Shown in pieces: positions 39,883 through 49,169 of a DNA stretch of 64,000 nt. The DNA is taken from positions 3,023-67,022 of the forward strand of contig CAKPRO010000010.1 in NCBI GenBank assembly GCA_934182615.1. Reading direction: 5' to 3'. Source of the DNA: an uncultured Bacilli bacterium. GTDB lineage: Bacteria; Bacillota_I; Bacilli_A; RF39; UBA660. The position numbers were made by a program, and so were the translations under genes. Within the stretch, counting starts at the first letter, position 1, and each line of letters starts with the position of its first letter. Below the pieces are notes generated by a model. That model ran no database searches. It was given only the letters and a program-made list of their open reading frames with translations, and had not been told where the DNA came from.

Positions 39883-42801
39883 ATGCTTTGTGCTTTAGAA
39901 GTTAAAACTTGTTATTCTATTTTGAGTAGTTTAAATAGAATTGATATTTTGACTAAAAGGGCTAGGGAGATGGGCTACTCCTCTTTAGCTATTACAGATT
40001 TGAATAATATGTTTGGAGTATATGAATTCTATTTAGCTTGTCTTAATAATGATATTAAACCTATTATTGGTATGGAAGTTAAAACTAATCAAGATAATTT
40101 TATTTTGATTGCTAAAAATAATAATGGTTATAGAAATCTTATTAAAATAGCTACGATTATATCTGATAGAGAAATTACTTTTGATGATTTGAAGATATAT
40201 TCTAAAGATATTATTTTAATTATGCCTTATAGTTCTTATAATGAAAAGATTACTAATATTTTTAATGAATATTATATAGGATATACTTCAGTAGAAGGAA
40301 GAGATAAAGTTAAAGATAAGGGAGTACTTATTACAGATATTTCTTATATTGAAAAGAATGATTATAAATACTTAGATTATTTAATGATGATTAAAGAGGA
40401 TAAGAAATTAGGAGAGATGGAACTTAATACTTATGTTGGGAAACATTTACTTGATAAAGAGGAATTTAATAATCTTACTAATGATAGTGTTAGAAGTAAT
40501 ATGAAATATATTTGTGATGAATGTAATGTTACTTTTGAGAAAAGAGAAGGATTATTACCTATATATGATAAAAATGTTAATTCTTTTGAATATTTGAATA
40601 GTTTATGTAATAAAGGTCTTAATAAAAGGCTAGCGGGTAATATTACTAAAGAGTATCAAGATAGACTTAATTATGAACTTGATGTTATTAATAAGATGGG
40701 CTTCTGTGACTACTTCTTAGTAGTATGGGATTATGTTAAATATGCCAAGTTTAATAATATATTAGTAGGTCCTGGTAGAGGTAGTGCAGCGGGTAGTTTA
40801 GTTAGTTATTGTCTTGGTATTACAGACGTTGATCCTATTAAATATGATTTGTTATTTGAAAGATTTTTAAATCCTGAAAGAGTAACTATGCCTGATATTG
40901 ATATTGACTTTGATAGTGAAAAAAGAGGATTAGTAACAGATTATGTTATGAATAAATATGGTGAGAAAAGAGCGATTGGTATTATTACTTTTAATACATT
41001 AGGGGCTAAACAAGTTATAAGAGATATAGGCAGAGTACTTAATATTTCACTTCCTATTATTGACGAGATTGCTAAGGCTATTACTACTAAAGATCTTAAA
41101 GATAGTTATGTTGTAGGTAGTAAGTTTCATAGACTTATTAATTCTAATCCTGATTATATAAAATTATATAATGCTTCAGTTAAATTAGAAGGACTTCCTA
41201 GACATATATCAGTTCATGCTGCTGGTGTTGTTATGAGTAATATAGATATTGATGAAGTTATTCCTCTATATAAGAATCCTTTAGGTATGTATGTATCAGC
41301 CTTCTCGAAGGATTATTTGGAGCCATTAGGACTATTAAAAATGGACTTTTTAGGTCTTGATAATTTAACTTTAATTAGTAATGTTATTGAAGAAATTAGA
41401 AAAAATGAAGGTATTAATATTAGTTTTGAAAAGATTCCTCTTGATGATAATAAAACACTAAGAGTATTTAGAGATGTTGATACTGATGGTATATTTCAAT
41501 TTGAATCGGTTGGTATGAAGAGATTTTTATCTAAACTTAAAGTTAATTCATTTGATGATATTGCTACTGCTTTAGCCTTATATAGACCAGGGCCTATGGA
41601 TAATATTGATTTATTTATTGCTAGAAGAGAAGGTAGAGAGAAAGTAGATTATATTCATCCTGACTTAGAAGATATTCTTAAGCCTACTTATGGTATTATT
41701 ATTTATCAGGAGCAAATTATGCAAATAGTTAGAAAGATGGCTAGTTATTCTTATGGTGAGGCTGATATTTTAAGAAGAGCAATGTCAAAGAAAAAAGAAA
41801 GTATCATTTTAGCAGAAAAACCTAAATTTATTAAGGGTTGTTTAGATAATGGATATGATGAGGGGACCGCTACTGAAGTATATAATTTGATTTTAAAGTT
41901 TGCTAATTATGGTTTTAATAAATCACACTCTGTTTCTTATGCTATTACTGCTTATAAGATGGCTTTTATTAAAACATATTTTCTTAAGTACTTTATCGCA
42001 GGTATCTTAACTAATTCTATTGGTAATACTGGTAAAATTAATATCTATGTTAATAGAGCAAGAAAATCTTTAATTAAGATTCTTCCTCCAGATATTAATG
42101 AAAGTAGTAATAAATTTTATGCTGGTAAAGATGGTATTAGATGCCCTTTATCTATTATTAATGGTGTTGGTACTTCTATTTCTAACGATATTATTAATGA
42201 AAGAGAAAATGGTAAGTTTACTGATCCTATTGATTTTATTGTAAGAATGTCTAATAAGAGTATTAATAAAAAGACTATTTCTAGTCTTATATATGCAGGA
42301 GCTATTAATTTTGGATATAATAAAAATACACTTATACAGAACTTAGATACTATTTTAAATTATGCAGATATTGCTAAAGATGCTGGAATGATTGAAACTT
42401 TAAAACCAGAGATTATTTTATATGATGAGTATGATAAGAATGAACTTATTTCTTTAGAACTTAAAACTATAGGTTTTTATCTTACTGAACATCCCGCTAG
42501 TAAATATAGAGATGAGAAAATGGTAGTTAATTCTTCAAATGTTGATAAGTTCTTTGATACTAGAGTTTCTATGATATTAATGATTAGTAGACTTAAGGAG
42601 ACTACTACTAAGAACAATGATGTTATGGCTTTTATCGTAGGTAGTGATGAATTTGGAGAAGTTGATCTTACTTGCTTTCCAGATGTTTATAAGAAATTTA
42701 ATAATATTAAAGTTGGTAATATTATTAAGATATTTGGTAGAGTAGAAAAAAGATATGATAAATATCAAGTTATTATAAATAATATTAGTGTATTGGAGTG
42801 A
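39883..42801 (+). CDS. dnaE: DNA polymerase III alpha subunit DnaE
   Basis: A 972-residue C-family polymerase. The palm is clear: GPGRGSAAGSLVSYCLGI and MPDIDIDFDSEKRG with catalytic Asp residues; finger motif NKSHSVSYAITAYK; C-terminal OB fold. The N-terminal PHP domain has lost metal ligands (VKTCYS where VHTxYS is usual; AITDLNNMFG where TDH is usual), so it has no proofreading site. Start at ATG 39883 after AAAGGAGGAG. In Firmicutes DnaE extends primers, while PolC does bulk synthesis; polC is not in this window. Confidence 0.95.
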   Translation: MLCALEVKTCYSILSSLNRIDILTKRAREMGYSSLAITDLNNMFGVYEFYLACLNNDIKPIIGMEVKTNQDNFILIAKNNNGYRNLIKIATIISDREITFDDLKIYSKDIILIMPYSSYNEKITNIFNEYYIGYTSVEGRDKVKDKGVLITDISYIEKNDYKYLDYLMMIKEDKKLGEMELNTYVGKHLLDKEEFNNLTNDSVRSNMKYICDECNVTFEKREGLLPIYDKNVNSFEYLNSLCNKGLNKRLAGNITKEYQDRLNYELDVINKMGFCDYFLVVWDYVKYAKFNNILVGPGRGSAAGSLVSYCLGITDVDPIKYDLLFERFLNPERVTMPDIDIDFDSEKRGLVTDYVMNKYGEKRAIGIITFNTLGAKQVIRDIGRVLNISLPIIDEIAKAITTKDLKDSYVVGSKFHRLINSNPDYIKLYNASVKLEGLPRHISVHAAGVVMSNIDIDEVIPLYKNPLGMYVSAFSKDYLEPLGLLKMDFLGLDNLTLISNVIEEIRKNEGINISFEKIPLDDNKTLRVFRDVDTDGIFQFESVGMKRFLSKLKVNSFDDIATALALYRPGPMDNIDLFIARREGREKVDYIHPDLEDILKPTYGIIIYQEQIMQIVRKMASYSYGEADILRRAMSKKKESIILAEKPKFIKGCLDNGYDEGTATEVYNLILKFANYGFNKSHSVSYAITAYKMAFIKTYFLKYFIAGILTNSIGNTGKINIYVNRARKSLIKILPPDINESSNKFYAGKDGIRCPLSIINGVGTSISNDIINERENGKFTDPIDFIVRMSNKSINKKTISSLIYAGAINFGYNKNTLIQNLDTILNYADIAKDAGMIETLKPEIILYDEYDKNELISLELKTIGFYLTEHPASKYRDEKMVVNSSNVDKFFDTRVSMILMISRLKETTTKNNDVMAFIVGSDEFGEVDLTCFPDVYKKFNNIKVGNIIKIFGRVEKRYDKYQVIINNISVLE

Positions 42802-42805
42802 TATT

Positions 42806-43357
42806 ATGAAAAAAGGTAAATTTGTTATTATTTCTGGTCCTTCGGGAGTAGGAAAAGATACTATTTGTGATCAGTTAGTTAAAAAAGGAGTTGGTAGATA
42901 TTCTGTATCTATGACTACTAGAAAGAAAAGACCTAATGAAACAGAAGGTATTAGTTATTTCTTTGTAAGTAAAGAAGAATTTGAAAGACATATTGAAGAG
43001 AATTATTTTCTAGAATATGCTATGTATAATGGTAATTATTATGGTACTCCTAATGAATTTATTAGAGAGGCTACGAATAATGGTGATAATGTTCTTGCGG
43101 TACTAGAAATTAAAGGGGCTATTAATGCTAAGAGGATTTTTAGTAATGCTATTACTATATTTATTATGCCTCCTTCTTTTGACGAATTGGAAAGAAGACT
43201 TAGAGGTAGAAAATCTGAAGAGGATAATATTATTAGTGAGAGGCTTAATATTGCTAAAGAAGAAATTAAATATAAAGATAAATATGATTACGTAGTTATC
43301 AACAATACTGTTGATGAAGCTGTTTTAGAAATTGAAAATATTATTAATAATTGTTAG
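42806..43357 (+). CDS. gmk: guanylate kinase
   Basis: A 183-residue P-loop kinase: ISGPSGVGKDT, SVSMTTRKKRPNETEGISYFFV (GMP binding) and NGNYYGTPNEF are all guanylate kinase signatures. It phosphorylates GMP to GDP. Start at ATG 42806, after GGAGTGAT that spans the dnaE TGA stop. Followed by an imperfect hairpin built from TTATCAACA and TGTGGATAG. Confidence 0.95.
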   Translation: MKKGKFVIISGPSGVGKDTICDQLVKKGVGRYSVSMTTRKKRPNETEGISYFFVSKEEFERHIEENYFLEYAMYNGNYYGTPNEFIREATNNGDNVLAVLEIKGAINAKRIFSNAITIFIMPPSFDELERRLRGRKSEEDNIISERLNIAKEEIKYKDKYDYVVINNTVDEAVLEIENIINNC

Positions 43358-43416
43358 TTTATCAACAGATGTTGTGGATAGACTATTCATGCGCCCTAAG
43401 CCTAGGGTCTTAGAGC
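43358..43416. repeat. DnaA-box-like inverted repeat and a minus-oriented GAC...GGC hairpin
   Basis: TTATCAACA (43359-43367) and TGTGGATAG (43373-43381) face each other right after gmk. At 43396-43413 the minus strand reads CTAAG-ACCCTAGG-CTTAG, whose loop equals that of the hairpin at 34328-34353. Confidence 0.5.
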
Positions 43417-43481
43417 ATTATTTTTAGCTTGTAATCTAAAAATAAAAATATTTGTGTTATAATATATTAGAGGTGGGTTAT

Positions 43482-44201
43482 ATGAATAAGAAAGATAACA
43501 ATAAATTAAATTTATTCTTAGGTAATGGTTGTATTACTGATAATGAAGAGGTAATTAGTGTTTACTCTTTATATAAATTATTAAATGAATATTTTGAAGA
43601 TTTTAGAATATTAAGATATGGTAATGATAAAATGATTGATAGTATGAATAATGAATATACTTTTGTAGATAGAATTAAAAATAGTATGATAAATCCTTGG
43701 TTTAGAAAAATTTTTGTTTCAGAATTTAATGATAATTTTATTAAGATAATTATTATAGTTAATCCAATATATAGAAGAAAAGATTTTCCTACTAATAACA
43801 TTTATTATTATATAGTAAAAGATAGGAATAGTGGTAACATTTACTTTGAGAATAATGTATTAAAAAACAGAGTATTGGATAAATTTTATCAAGAAATTAT
43901 AAATATATTTTCTCTAGCAGAAATTTATGCTGACATTTTTATGCTTGATAAAAGAGATTTCCCTGTATACCATCAAGTATTTGACTTAGATAATGTTACT
44001 GCTAGTGTTGATTATAATAGCTTTGGTAATGTCACTTCTTACATTACATATGATGGTAAAATATGTAGTAACGAAGAAATTAAAGATATTAAAAATGATA
44101 TCTTAAAAAGAATTCCTGTTTATACAGATAATCTTGATGCTATAAGTAGTTATATTGTTAATGAACAAAGAAAAGTTAAAATTAGAAAAAAAGAATATTA
44201 A
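43482..44201 (+). CDS. conserved-looking protein of unknown function
   Basis: A 239-residue soluble protein opening MNKKDNNKLNLFLGNG. Features are mixed alpha/beta pattern, several aromatic residues, a very hydrophobic strand IKIIIIVNPIYRR near 95-107 and a charged C-terminus KVKIRKKEY. No catalytic motif recognised. Start at ATG 43482 after GAGGTGG; a TATAAT at about 43458 gives a possible -10, so it has its own promoter. A tandem hairpin pair follows its stop immediately. Confidence 0.6.
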   Translation: MNKKDNNKLNLFLGNGCITDNEEVISVYSLYKLLNEYFEDFRILRYGNDKMIDSMNNEYTFVDRIKNSMINPWFRKIFVSEFNDNFIKIIIIVNPIYRRKDFPTNNIYYYIVKDRNSGNIYFENNVLKNRVLDKFYQEIINIFSLAEIYADIFMLDKRDFPVYHQVFDLDNVTASVDYNSFGNVTSYITYDGKICSNEEIKDIKNDILKRIPVYTDNLDAISSYIVNEQRKVKIRKKEY

Positions 44202-44279
44202 AGTAGAGACAATGTGGCTCTACTTTCTTTCTGAAGACTTATGGCTTCAGAAACAACGAACAACGAAGTGTGAGATGCC
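44200..44279 (+). repeat. tandem hairpin pair of the GAC...GGC family plus tail
   Basis: Hairpins AAAGTAGAG/CTCTACTTT (44200-44226, loop ACAATGTGG) and TTTCTGAAG/CTTCAGAAA (44228-44253, loop ACTTATGG), then CGAACAACGAAGTGTGAG (44257-44274). It begins at the stop codon of the upstream gene, so the first hairpin could also act as its terminator. Confidence 0.7.
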
Positions 44280-44353
44280 TAAATAAATTAGATATTTTAC
44301 TTGAAAATTATGTGATTTTATTATATACTTATATTAACCAAAGGAGGTATTTT

Positions 44354-45112
44354 ATGAAAAGTAGTAGAATTATGAAAATATTTGAACAATATGTCAGAAA
44401 ATATGATATGAATAATATAGATATTAAAGCTAGATATTTTCATTCACTGAAAGTTATGGAACTTGCAAGAGAACTAGCTACTGGTTTGGGTATTTTTTCT
44501 GAGGAAGAAGTAGCCGTCTGTGAACTTATTGGTCTATTTCATGAGATAGGTAACTTTTCTAAAACTCCTAATTACCAGATGGATGATGATATTAATGATA
44601 GTTATAATAGAACTATTGATGTTTTATTTAATAAAAAGTTAATTAGAGAAATTAGTAAAGAAACTAAGTATGATACAGTTATTAAAATGGCTATCTTTGC
44701 TTATGATAAAAATGGATTTCCTGCTGATATTGATGAGAAAGGTAGACATATGTGTGCTATTATAAAAGATGCTCATAATTTAGATTCTTTTAGGTTATTT
44801 GTTAATTATCCATATGTGGATACAGTAATCAAAAGTTATCCTAGTAGTCTCGTCTATGACGACTTTAAAAGTTTTAAGACTATTAGTTCTAAAGTAAGTG
44901 ATAATGCTAGTGATGAAGTATTAGTTACTTTATCGAAGATGTATTCATTTAATTATAAATATTCTTATTATTTATTAAAACAAAATGATTATGTTAATAA
45001 GATATTTAATTCTTTGAATTTTGATAATAGTGAATTAGAGGGGTTCTTTAAACAACTTATGGTTGTTCTTAATAATTATATCGATAAAAGGATAGGTGTT
45101 GTAAATGCTTGA
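44354..45112 (+). CDS. HD-domain-like protein with altered metal site
   Basis: A 252-residue protein of the HD phosphohydrolase fold: KARYFHSLKVMELARELA, GLFHEIGNF and IKDAHNLDSF line up with the family pattern H...HD...DAD. Here the central HD is HE and the last DAD is DAH. Whether metal binding survives is open. It ends overlapping valS by 8 bases, so the two are co-translated. Start ATG 44354 with AAAGGAGG. Perhaps a nucleotide or nucleic-acid phosphohydrolase, or a binding-only relic. Confidence 0.75.
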   Translation: MKSSRIMKIFEQYVRKYDMNNIDIKARYFHSLKVMELARELATGLGIFSEEEVAVCELIGLFHEIGNFSKTPNYQMDDDINDSYNRTIDVLFNKKLIREISKETKYDTVIKMAIFAYDKNGFPADIDEKGRHMCAIIKDAHNLDSFRLFVNYPYVDTVIKSYPSSLVYDDFKSFKTISSKVSDNASDEVLVTLSKMYSFNYKYSYYLLKQNDYVNKIFNSLNFDNSELEGFFKQLMVVLNNYIDKRIGVVNA

Positions 45113-47639
45113 TAAAAAATATGACCATTTGATGGTTGAAAAAGATAAATATGATAATTGGAAGAAAAAGGGGTATTTTAAATCAGGAGATTTAAGTAAG
45201 GAACCATACTGTATAGTTATTCCTCCTCCTAATGTAACAGGTAAATTACATTTAGGTCATGCTTGGGATACTTCAATTCAAGATATTATTATTAGATATA
45301 AGAGAATGCAAGGGTTTGATGCATTATGGCTTCCAGGTATGGATCATGCTGGTATTGCTACGCAGGCTAAGGTAGATAAAAAACTTAGAAGTGAAGGTAT
45401 TAATCCTAGAAGTATGTCTCGTGAAGAGTGGCTTAAGGTTGCTTGGTCTTGGAAAGAAGAATATGCCGAAAATATTCATAGTCAGTGGGCTAAACTTGGT
45501 TTATCTCTTGATTATGATAAGGAAAGATTTACTTTAGATGATGGTTTATCTCATGCTGTTAGAAAGGTATTTGTTGATTTATATAACAAAGGTCTTATCT
45601 ATAGAGGTGAGAGAATTATTAATTGGGATCCTGCTGCTATGACTGCTCTAAGTAATGAAGAGGTTATTTATAAAGATGTTGAGGGAGCCTTCTACCACAT
45701 TAAATATATGATTGAAGGTACTGATGAGTATCTAGAGGTTGCTACAACTAGACCAGAGACTTTATTTGGTGATACTGCAGTTGCGGTTAATCCAGAAGAT
45801 GATAGATATAATAAATATATTGGTAAGAATGTTATGCTTCCAATAGTTAATAAACTTATTCCTATTATTGGTGACGAACACGCTGATATGGAGTTTGGTA
45901 CTGGTGTTGTTAAGATTACTCCTGCTCATGACCCTAATGACTTTGAAGTTGGTAATAGACATAATCTAGAGAGAATTGTCGTTATGAATCCTAATGGTAC
46001 TATGAATGAGAATGCTGGTAAATATAATGGTATGGATAGATTTGAATGTAGAGATGCTGTTATTAAAGACTTAGATAGTGAAGGACTTCTTATTAAGATT
46101 GAACCTATTAATCATAATGTTGGTTTCTCTGAGAGAAGTGATGTTATGGTTGAACCTTATCTTTCTAAACAATGGTTTGTTAAAATGAGACCGCTAGCGG
46201 ACAGAGTTCTTGAAAATCAAAAGGATAAAGATAAGAAAGTTAATTTTGTTCCTCCTAGATATGAAAAGACTATGAATCACTGGATGGAGATCACATATGA
46301 TTGGTGTATCTCTAGACAATTATGGTGGGGTCACAGAATACCTGCTTGGTATAAAGGTGATGAAGTTTATGTTGGTATGGAAGAACCTAAAGGTGATGGT
46401 TGGGTACAAGATAATGATGTACTTGATACTTGGTTTTCTTCAGCACTATGGCCTTTTAGTACTTTAGGATGGCCTGATAATACTGACTTACTTAAGAGAT
46501 ATTATCCTAATAATGTACTAGTTACTGGTTATGATATTATTCCTTTCTGGGTTAATAGAATGACTTTTCAAGGACTTGAGTTCTTAAATGAAAGACCTTT
46601 TAAAGATTGTTTAATTCATGGTCTTATTAGAGATAAAAAAGGTAGAAAGATGAGTAAGAGTCTAGGTAATGGTATTGATCCTATGGATGTTATTGATATG
46701 TATGGTGCTGACTCTTTAAGATTCTTTTTAACTACAAATACTGCTCCTGGTATGGATTTGAGATACGATGAAGAAAAAGTTAAATCTACTTGGAACTTTA
46801 TTAATAAGATTTGGAATGCTTCAAGATTTGTTTTAATGAAACTAGAAGACTTTAAAGAGGAAGATTATACTCTTGATAATTTAAAAGAAGAAGATAAATG
46901 GATTTTAAATAAATTAAATACTACGATTAAAGAGGTTACTAAAAATATGGATAAATATGATTTCCATATCGTTGGTAATACACTATATGATTTTGTATGG
47001 GGAGACTTCTGTGACAAGTATATTGAGTTATCTAAGTTCTATAATGATAATACTACGAAGAGTGTACTTATTAGAGTTCTTACAGATATTCTGAAGATGC
47101 TTCATCCTTTTATGCCTTATGTTACTGAAGAAATATATGGTATGATGCCTATTAAAGAAGCAGAATCTATTATGATTAGTAAGTATCCTATATATGATAA
47201 GAAAGAGGTATTTACCACTAATATTAATAATGTACTTGAATTTATTACAATGTTTAGAAATAAAAAGGCTGAACTTGGTAATATTGGAGAGTATAAGGTA
47301 TATATTGATATTGATGACGAGACTTCTAAAGACATTATTATTAATATGCTAAAATTAAGTGATAAGATTTCTTTAGAAGATGGTAATGGTATAAAAATAG
47401 AATATGCTGGTATGAAGGCTTCTATTATATATGATAATAGTAAGAGTTTAGAAGAAGAAAAAGAAAAACTTCTTAAAGAAAAAGAAAGTCTAGAGGCTTC
47501 AATTGCAAGAAGAGAAAAACTTCTTAGTAATAGTAATTATGTTGAGAAGGCTCCTAAAGCAATTGTTGATAAAGATAGAGAAGCTCTTCTTAAAGAAAAA
47601 GAAATGTTAGATATTATTTTAAATAAAATTAATGGTTAG
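45105..47639 (+). CDS. valS: valyl-tRNA synthetase
   Basis: An 844-residue class I synthetase: PPPNVTGKLHLGHAWD (HIGH motif, about 41-55), TTRPETLFGDTAVAVNPED (editing domain), GRKMSKSLGNGIDP (KMSKS), and a C-terminal coiled coil (LEEEKEKLLKEKESLEASI) that binds tRNA. Length is typical for Firmicutes. No T-box leader is visible since the gene overlaps the upstream HD-like gene; it must be read from an upstream promoter. Confidence 0.97.
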   Translation: MLDKKYDHLMVEKDKYDNWKKKGYFKSGDLSKEPYCIVIPPPNVTGKLHLGHAWDTSIQDIIIRYKRMQGFDALWLPGMDHAGIATQAKVDKKLRSEGINPRSMSREEWLKVAWSWKEEYAENIHSQWAKLGLSLDYDKERFTLDDGLSHAVRKVFVDLYNKGLIYRGERIINWDPAAMTALSNEEVIYKDVEGAFYHIKYMIEGTDEYLEVATTRPETLFGDTAVAVNPEDDRYNKYIGKNVMLPIVNKLIPIIGDEHADMEFGTGVVKITPAHDPNDFEVGNRHNLERIVVMNPNGTMNENAGKYNGMDRFECRDAVIKDLDSEGLLIKIEPINHNVGFSERSDVMVEPYLSKQWFVKMRPLADRVLENQKDKDKKVNFVPPRYEKTMNHWMEITYDWCISRQLWWGHRIPAWYKGDEVYVGMEEPKGDGWVQDNDVLDTWFSSALWPFSTLGWPDNTDLLKRYYPNNVLVTGYDIIPFWVNRMTFQGLEFLNERPFKDCLIHGLIRDKKGRKMSKSLGNGIDPMDVIDMYGADSLRFFLTTNTAPGMDLRYDEEKVKSTWNFINKIWNASRFVLMKLEDFKEEDYTLDNLKEEDKWILNKLNTTIKEVTKNMDKYDFHIVGNTLYDFVWGDFCDKYIELSKFYNDNTTKSVLIRVLTDILKMLHPFMPYVTEEIYGMMPIKEAESIMISKYPIYDKKEVFTTNINNVLEFITMFRNKKAELGNIGEYKVYIDIDDETSKDIIINMLKLSDKISLEDGNGIKIEYAGMKASIIYDNSKSLEEEKEKLLKEKESLEASIARREKLLSNSNYVEKAPKAIVDKDREALLKEKEMLDIILNKING

Positions 47640-47662
47640 TTTATAAAAAGGAGGTTATATTT

Positions 47663-47998
47663 ATGGCTAAGTATTGTGCAAATTGTGGAAAGGAATTAAC
47701 TGATGAACAAGATATTTGTTTAAATTGTGGTGTTAGAGTTAAAAAGAGTACTACTTCAAGTGATTCTAATGCTAAATCTAAACTTGCTGCTGGATTATTT
47801 GGTATTTTCTTAGGTGCCTTTGGTGTTCATAACTTTTACCTTGGTTTTACTGGTAAAGCAGTTGCTCAACTTTTAATCACTGTTTTATCTTGTGGTATCT
47901 TAAGTCCTGTGTCCGCTATATGGGGACTTATTGAAGGTATTATGATTCTTTCTAGTAATGACTATAAAGATGCTGATGGTAATACTTTAAGAGACTAA
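47663..47998 (+). CDS. zinc-ribbon and TM2-domain membrane protein
   Basis: A 111-residue protein: an N-terminal zinc ribbon (CANCGKELTDEQDICLNCG, two CxxC) and a TM2 domain of two helices (LAAGLFGIFLGAFGVHNFYLG, VAQLLITVLSCGILSPVSAIWGL). TM2 proteins are of unknown function. AAAGGAGG Shine-Dalgarno, close behind valS. Its stop overlaps the ATG of the DUF2752 gene by one base, a pairing often seen. Confidence 0.9.
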   Translation: MAKYCANCGKELTDEQDICLNCGVRVKKSTTSSDSNAKSKLAAGLFGIFLGAFGVHNFYLGFTGKAVAQLLITVLSCGILSPVSAIWGLIEGIMILSSNDYKDADGNTLRD

Positions 47999-48369
47999 TG
48001 AAAAAAAGAATTATTAATTTAATTATTTTGCTTTCTGGTACTTTATTTATTTTTATAATAGTTACTGGGAAATTTAATGTGGAATGTCTTTTTAAGAGGA
48101 TATTCCATATTTCTTGTCCTGGATGTGGTTTAACTAGATCTTTTAGGTCTATTCTTAATTTAGATTTTATTAATGCTTTTAAATATAACATTCTTGGTAT
48201 ACCTTTATTTATTTTATGTATTATTTATATTATTCTCTTAATTAGAGATGTTATAATAGGTAGTGATAAAGGTAATAAGTTAGTACTTTATATTTTTAGT
48301 AAATACTATATACTTATTATTTGTTTATTTATTATTTCTATGATTATTAATAATATTAATGGTATATAA
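47998..48369 (+). CDS. DUF2752 membrane protein
   Basis: A 123-residue protein with three hydrophobic segments and the DUF2752 signature CPGCGLTRSFRSILNLDFINAF between the first two. The function of the family is unknown. The signature CPxCGxTR may bind metal or a cofactor. Coupled to the TM2 gene (TAATG), so the two products may act together. Confidence 0.88.
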   Translation: MKKRIINLIILLSGTLFIFIIVTGKFNVECLFKRIFHISCPGCGLTRSFRSILNLDFINAFKYNILGIPLFILCIIYIILLIRDVIIGSDKGNKLVLYIFSKYYILIICLFIISMIINNINGI

Positions 48370-48407
48370 TTATTTTTACACTTCATACTAATTATGAGGT
48401 GTTTTTT

Positions 48408-49118
48408 ATGAGCAATTTTCTTAATATTTGTTTTAGAACAATACTAGTTCTTATTATTCTTTTCTTTATTACTAAGATGATGGGAAAGAAACAGATATCT
48501 GAACTTAATTTTTTTGACTATGTTGTTGGTATTACGATTGGTTCTATTGCCGCGGATATTTCTTTAGATATTGAAAAGAATATGATTGCAGGAATAGCAG
48601 CTCTATTTATATATGGATTTATATCTTATATAATTTCATTTATATCTATAAAAAGTATTCTAGCAAGAAGATTTTTTATTGGTGTACCAACAGTTCTTGT
48701 AGAAAAAGGTAAAATTATTGAATCTGGTTTAAAGAAATCTAAAATTGATGTTAATGATTTATTAATGGAGGCAAGAGAAAATGGTTATTTTAATTTAGAT
48801 GAAATTGATTATGCTCTTATGGAAGTTAATGGTAATATTAGTTTTCTTCCTAAAGAAAAAGAAAAGCCTGTGACTAAAAGAGATATGAAAATTAAATGTA
48901 GTAATGAAGGACTTACTGTAAATGCCATCATTGATAGTAAGTATATGGTTAATAATATGAAGGCGATTAATAAAGATACAGAATGGTTAGATCATGAACT
49001 TAAAGTTAATGGTTATGATAATTATGATAATATTCTTTTAGCCACGATTGATAATAATTATAAAGTTACTATTTACGAAAAGAATGTAAAGCCTGATAAA
49101 AATACCGTTTTGGAATAG
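48408..49118 (+). CDS. DUF421 / YetF-family membrane protein
   Basis: A 236-residue protein: three N-terminal helices with MMGKKQISELNFFDYVVGITIGSIAAD, the YetF signature, and cytoplasmic domain with KSKIDVNDLLMEARENGYFNLDEIDYALMEVNG. In Bacillus spores, YetF-like 2Duf proteins affect membrane properties and resistance; in vegetative cells the function is unclear. Start ATG 48408 after AGGTG. Confidence 0.9.
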   Translation: MSNFLNICFRTILVLIILFFITKMMGKKQISELNFFDYVVGITIGSIAADISLDIEKNMIAGIAALFIYGFISYIISFISIKSILARRFFIGVPTVLVEKGKIIESGLKKSKIDVNDLLMEARENGYFNLDEIDYALMEVNGNISFLPKEKEKPVTKRDMKIKCSNEGLTVNAIIDSKYMVNNMKAINKDTEWLDHELKVNGYDNYDNILLATIDNNYKVTIYEKNVKPDKNTVLE

Positions 49119-49137
49119 TATTTTTTTTATATCGATG

Positions 49138-49169
49138 ATATAATGAAATCTGATATGGAAGTAGATAAT
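49138..49169 (+). promoter_or_regulatory. -10 element deciding the deacetylase start
   Basis: TATAAT at 49138-49143 overlaps the first possible ATG of the downstream gene, and GGAAG at 49158-49162 is placed for the ATG at 49170. Together they favour the later start. The -35 region is weak. Confidence 0.5.

Noticed and set aside
45105..45112. T-box riboswitch before valS
   Set aside because: valS overlaps the upstream gene by 8 bases, so there is no leader to hold one.
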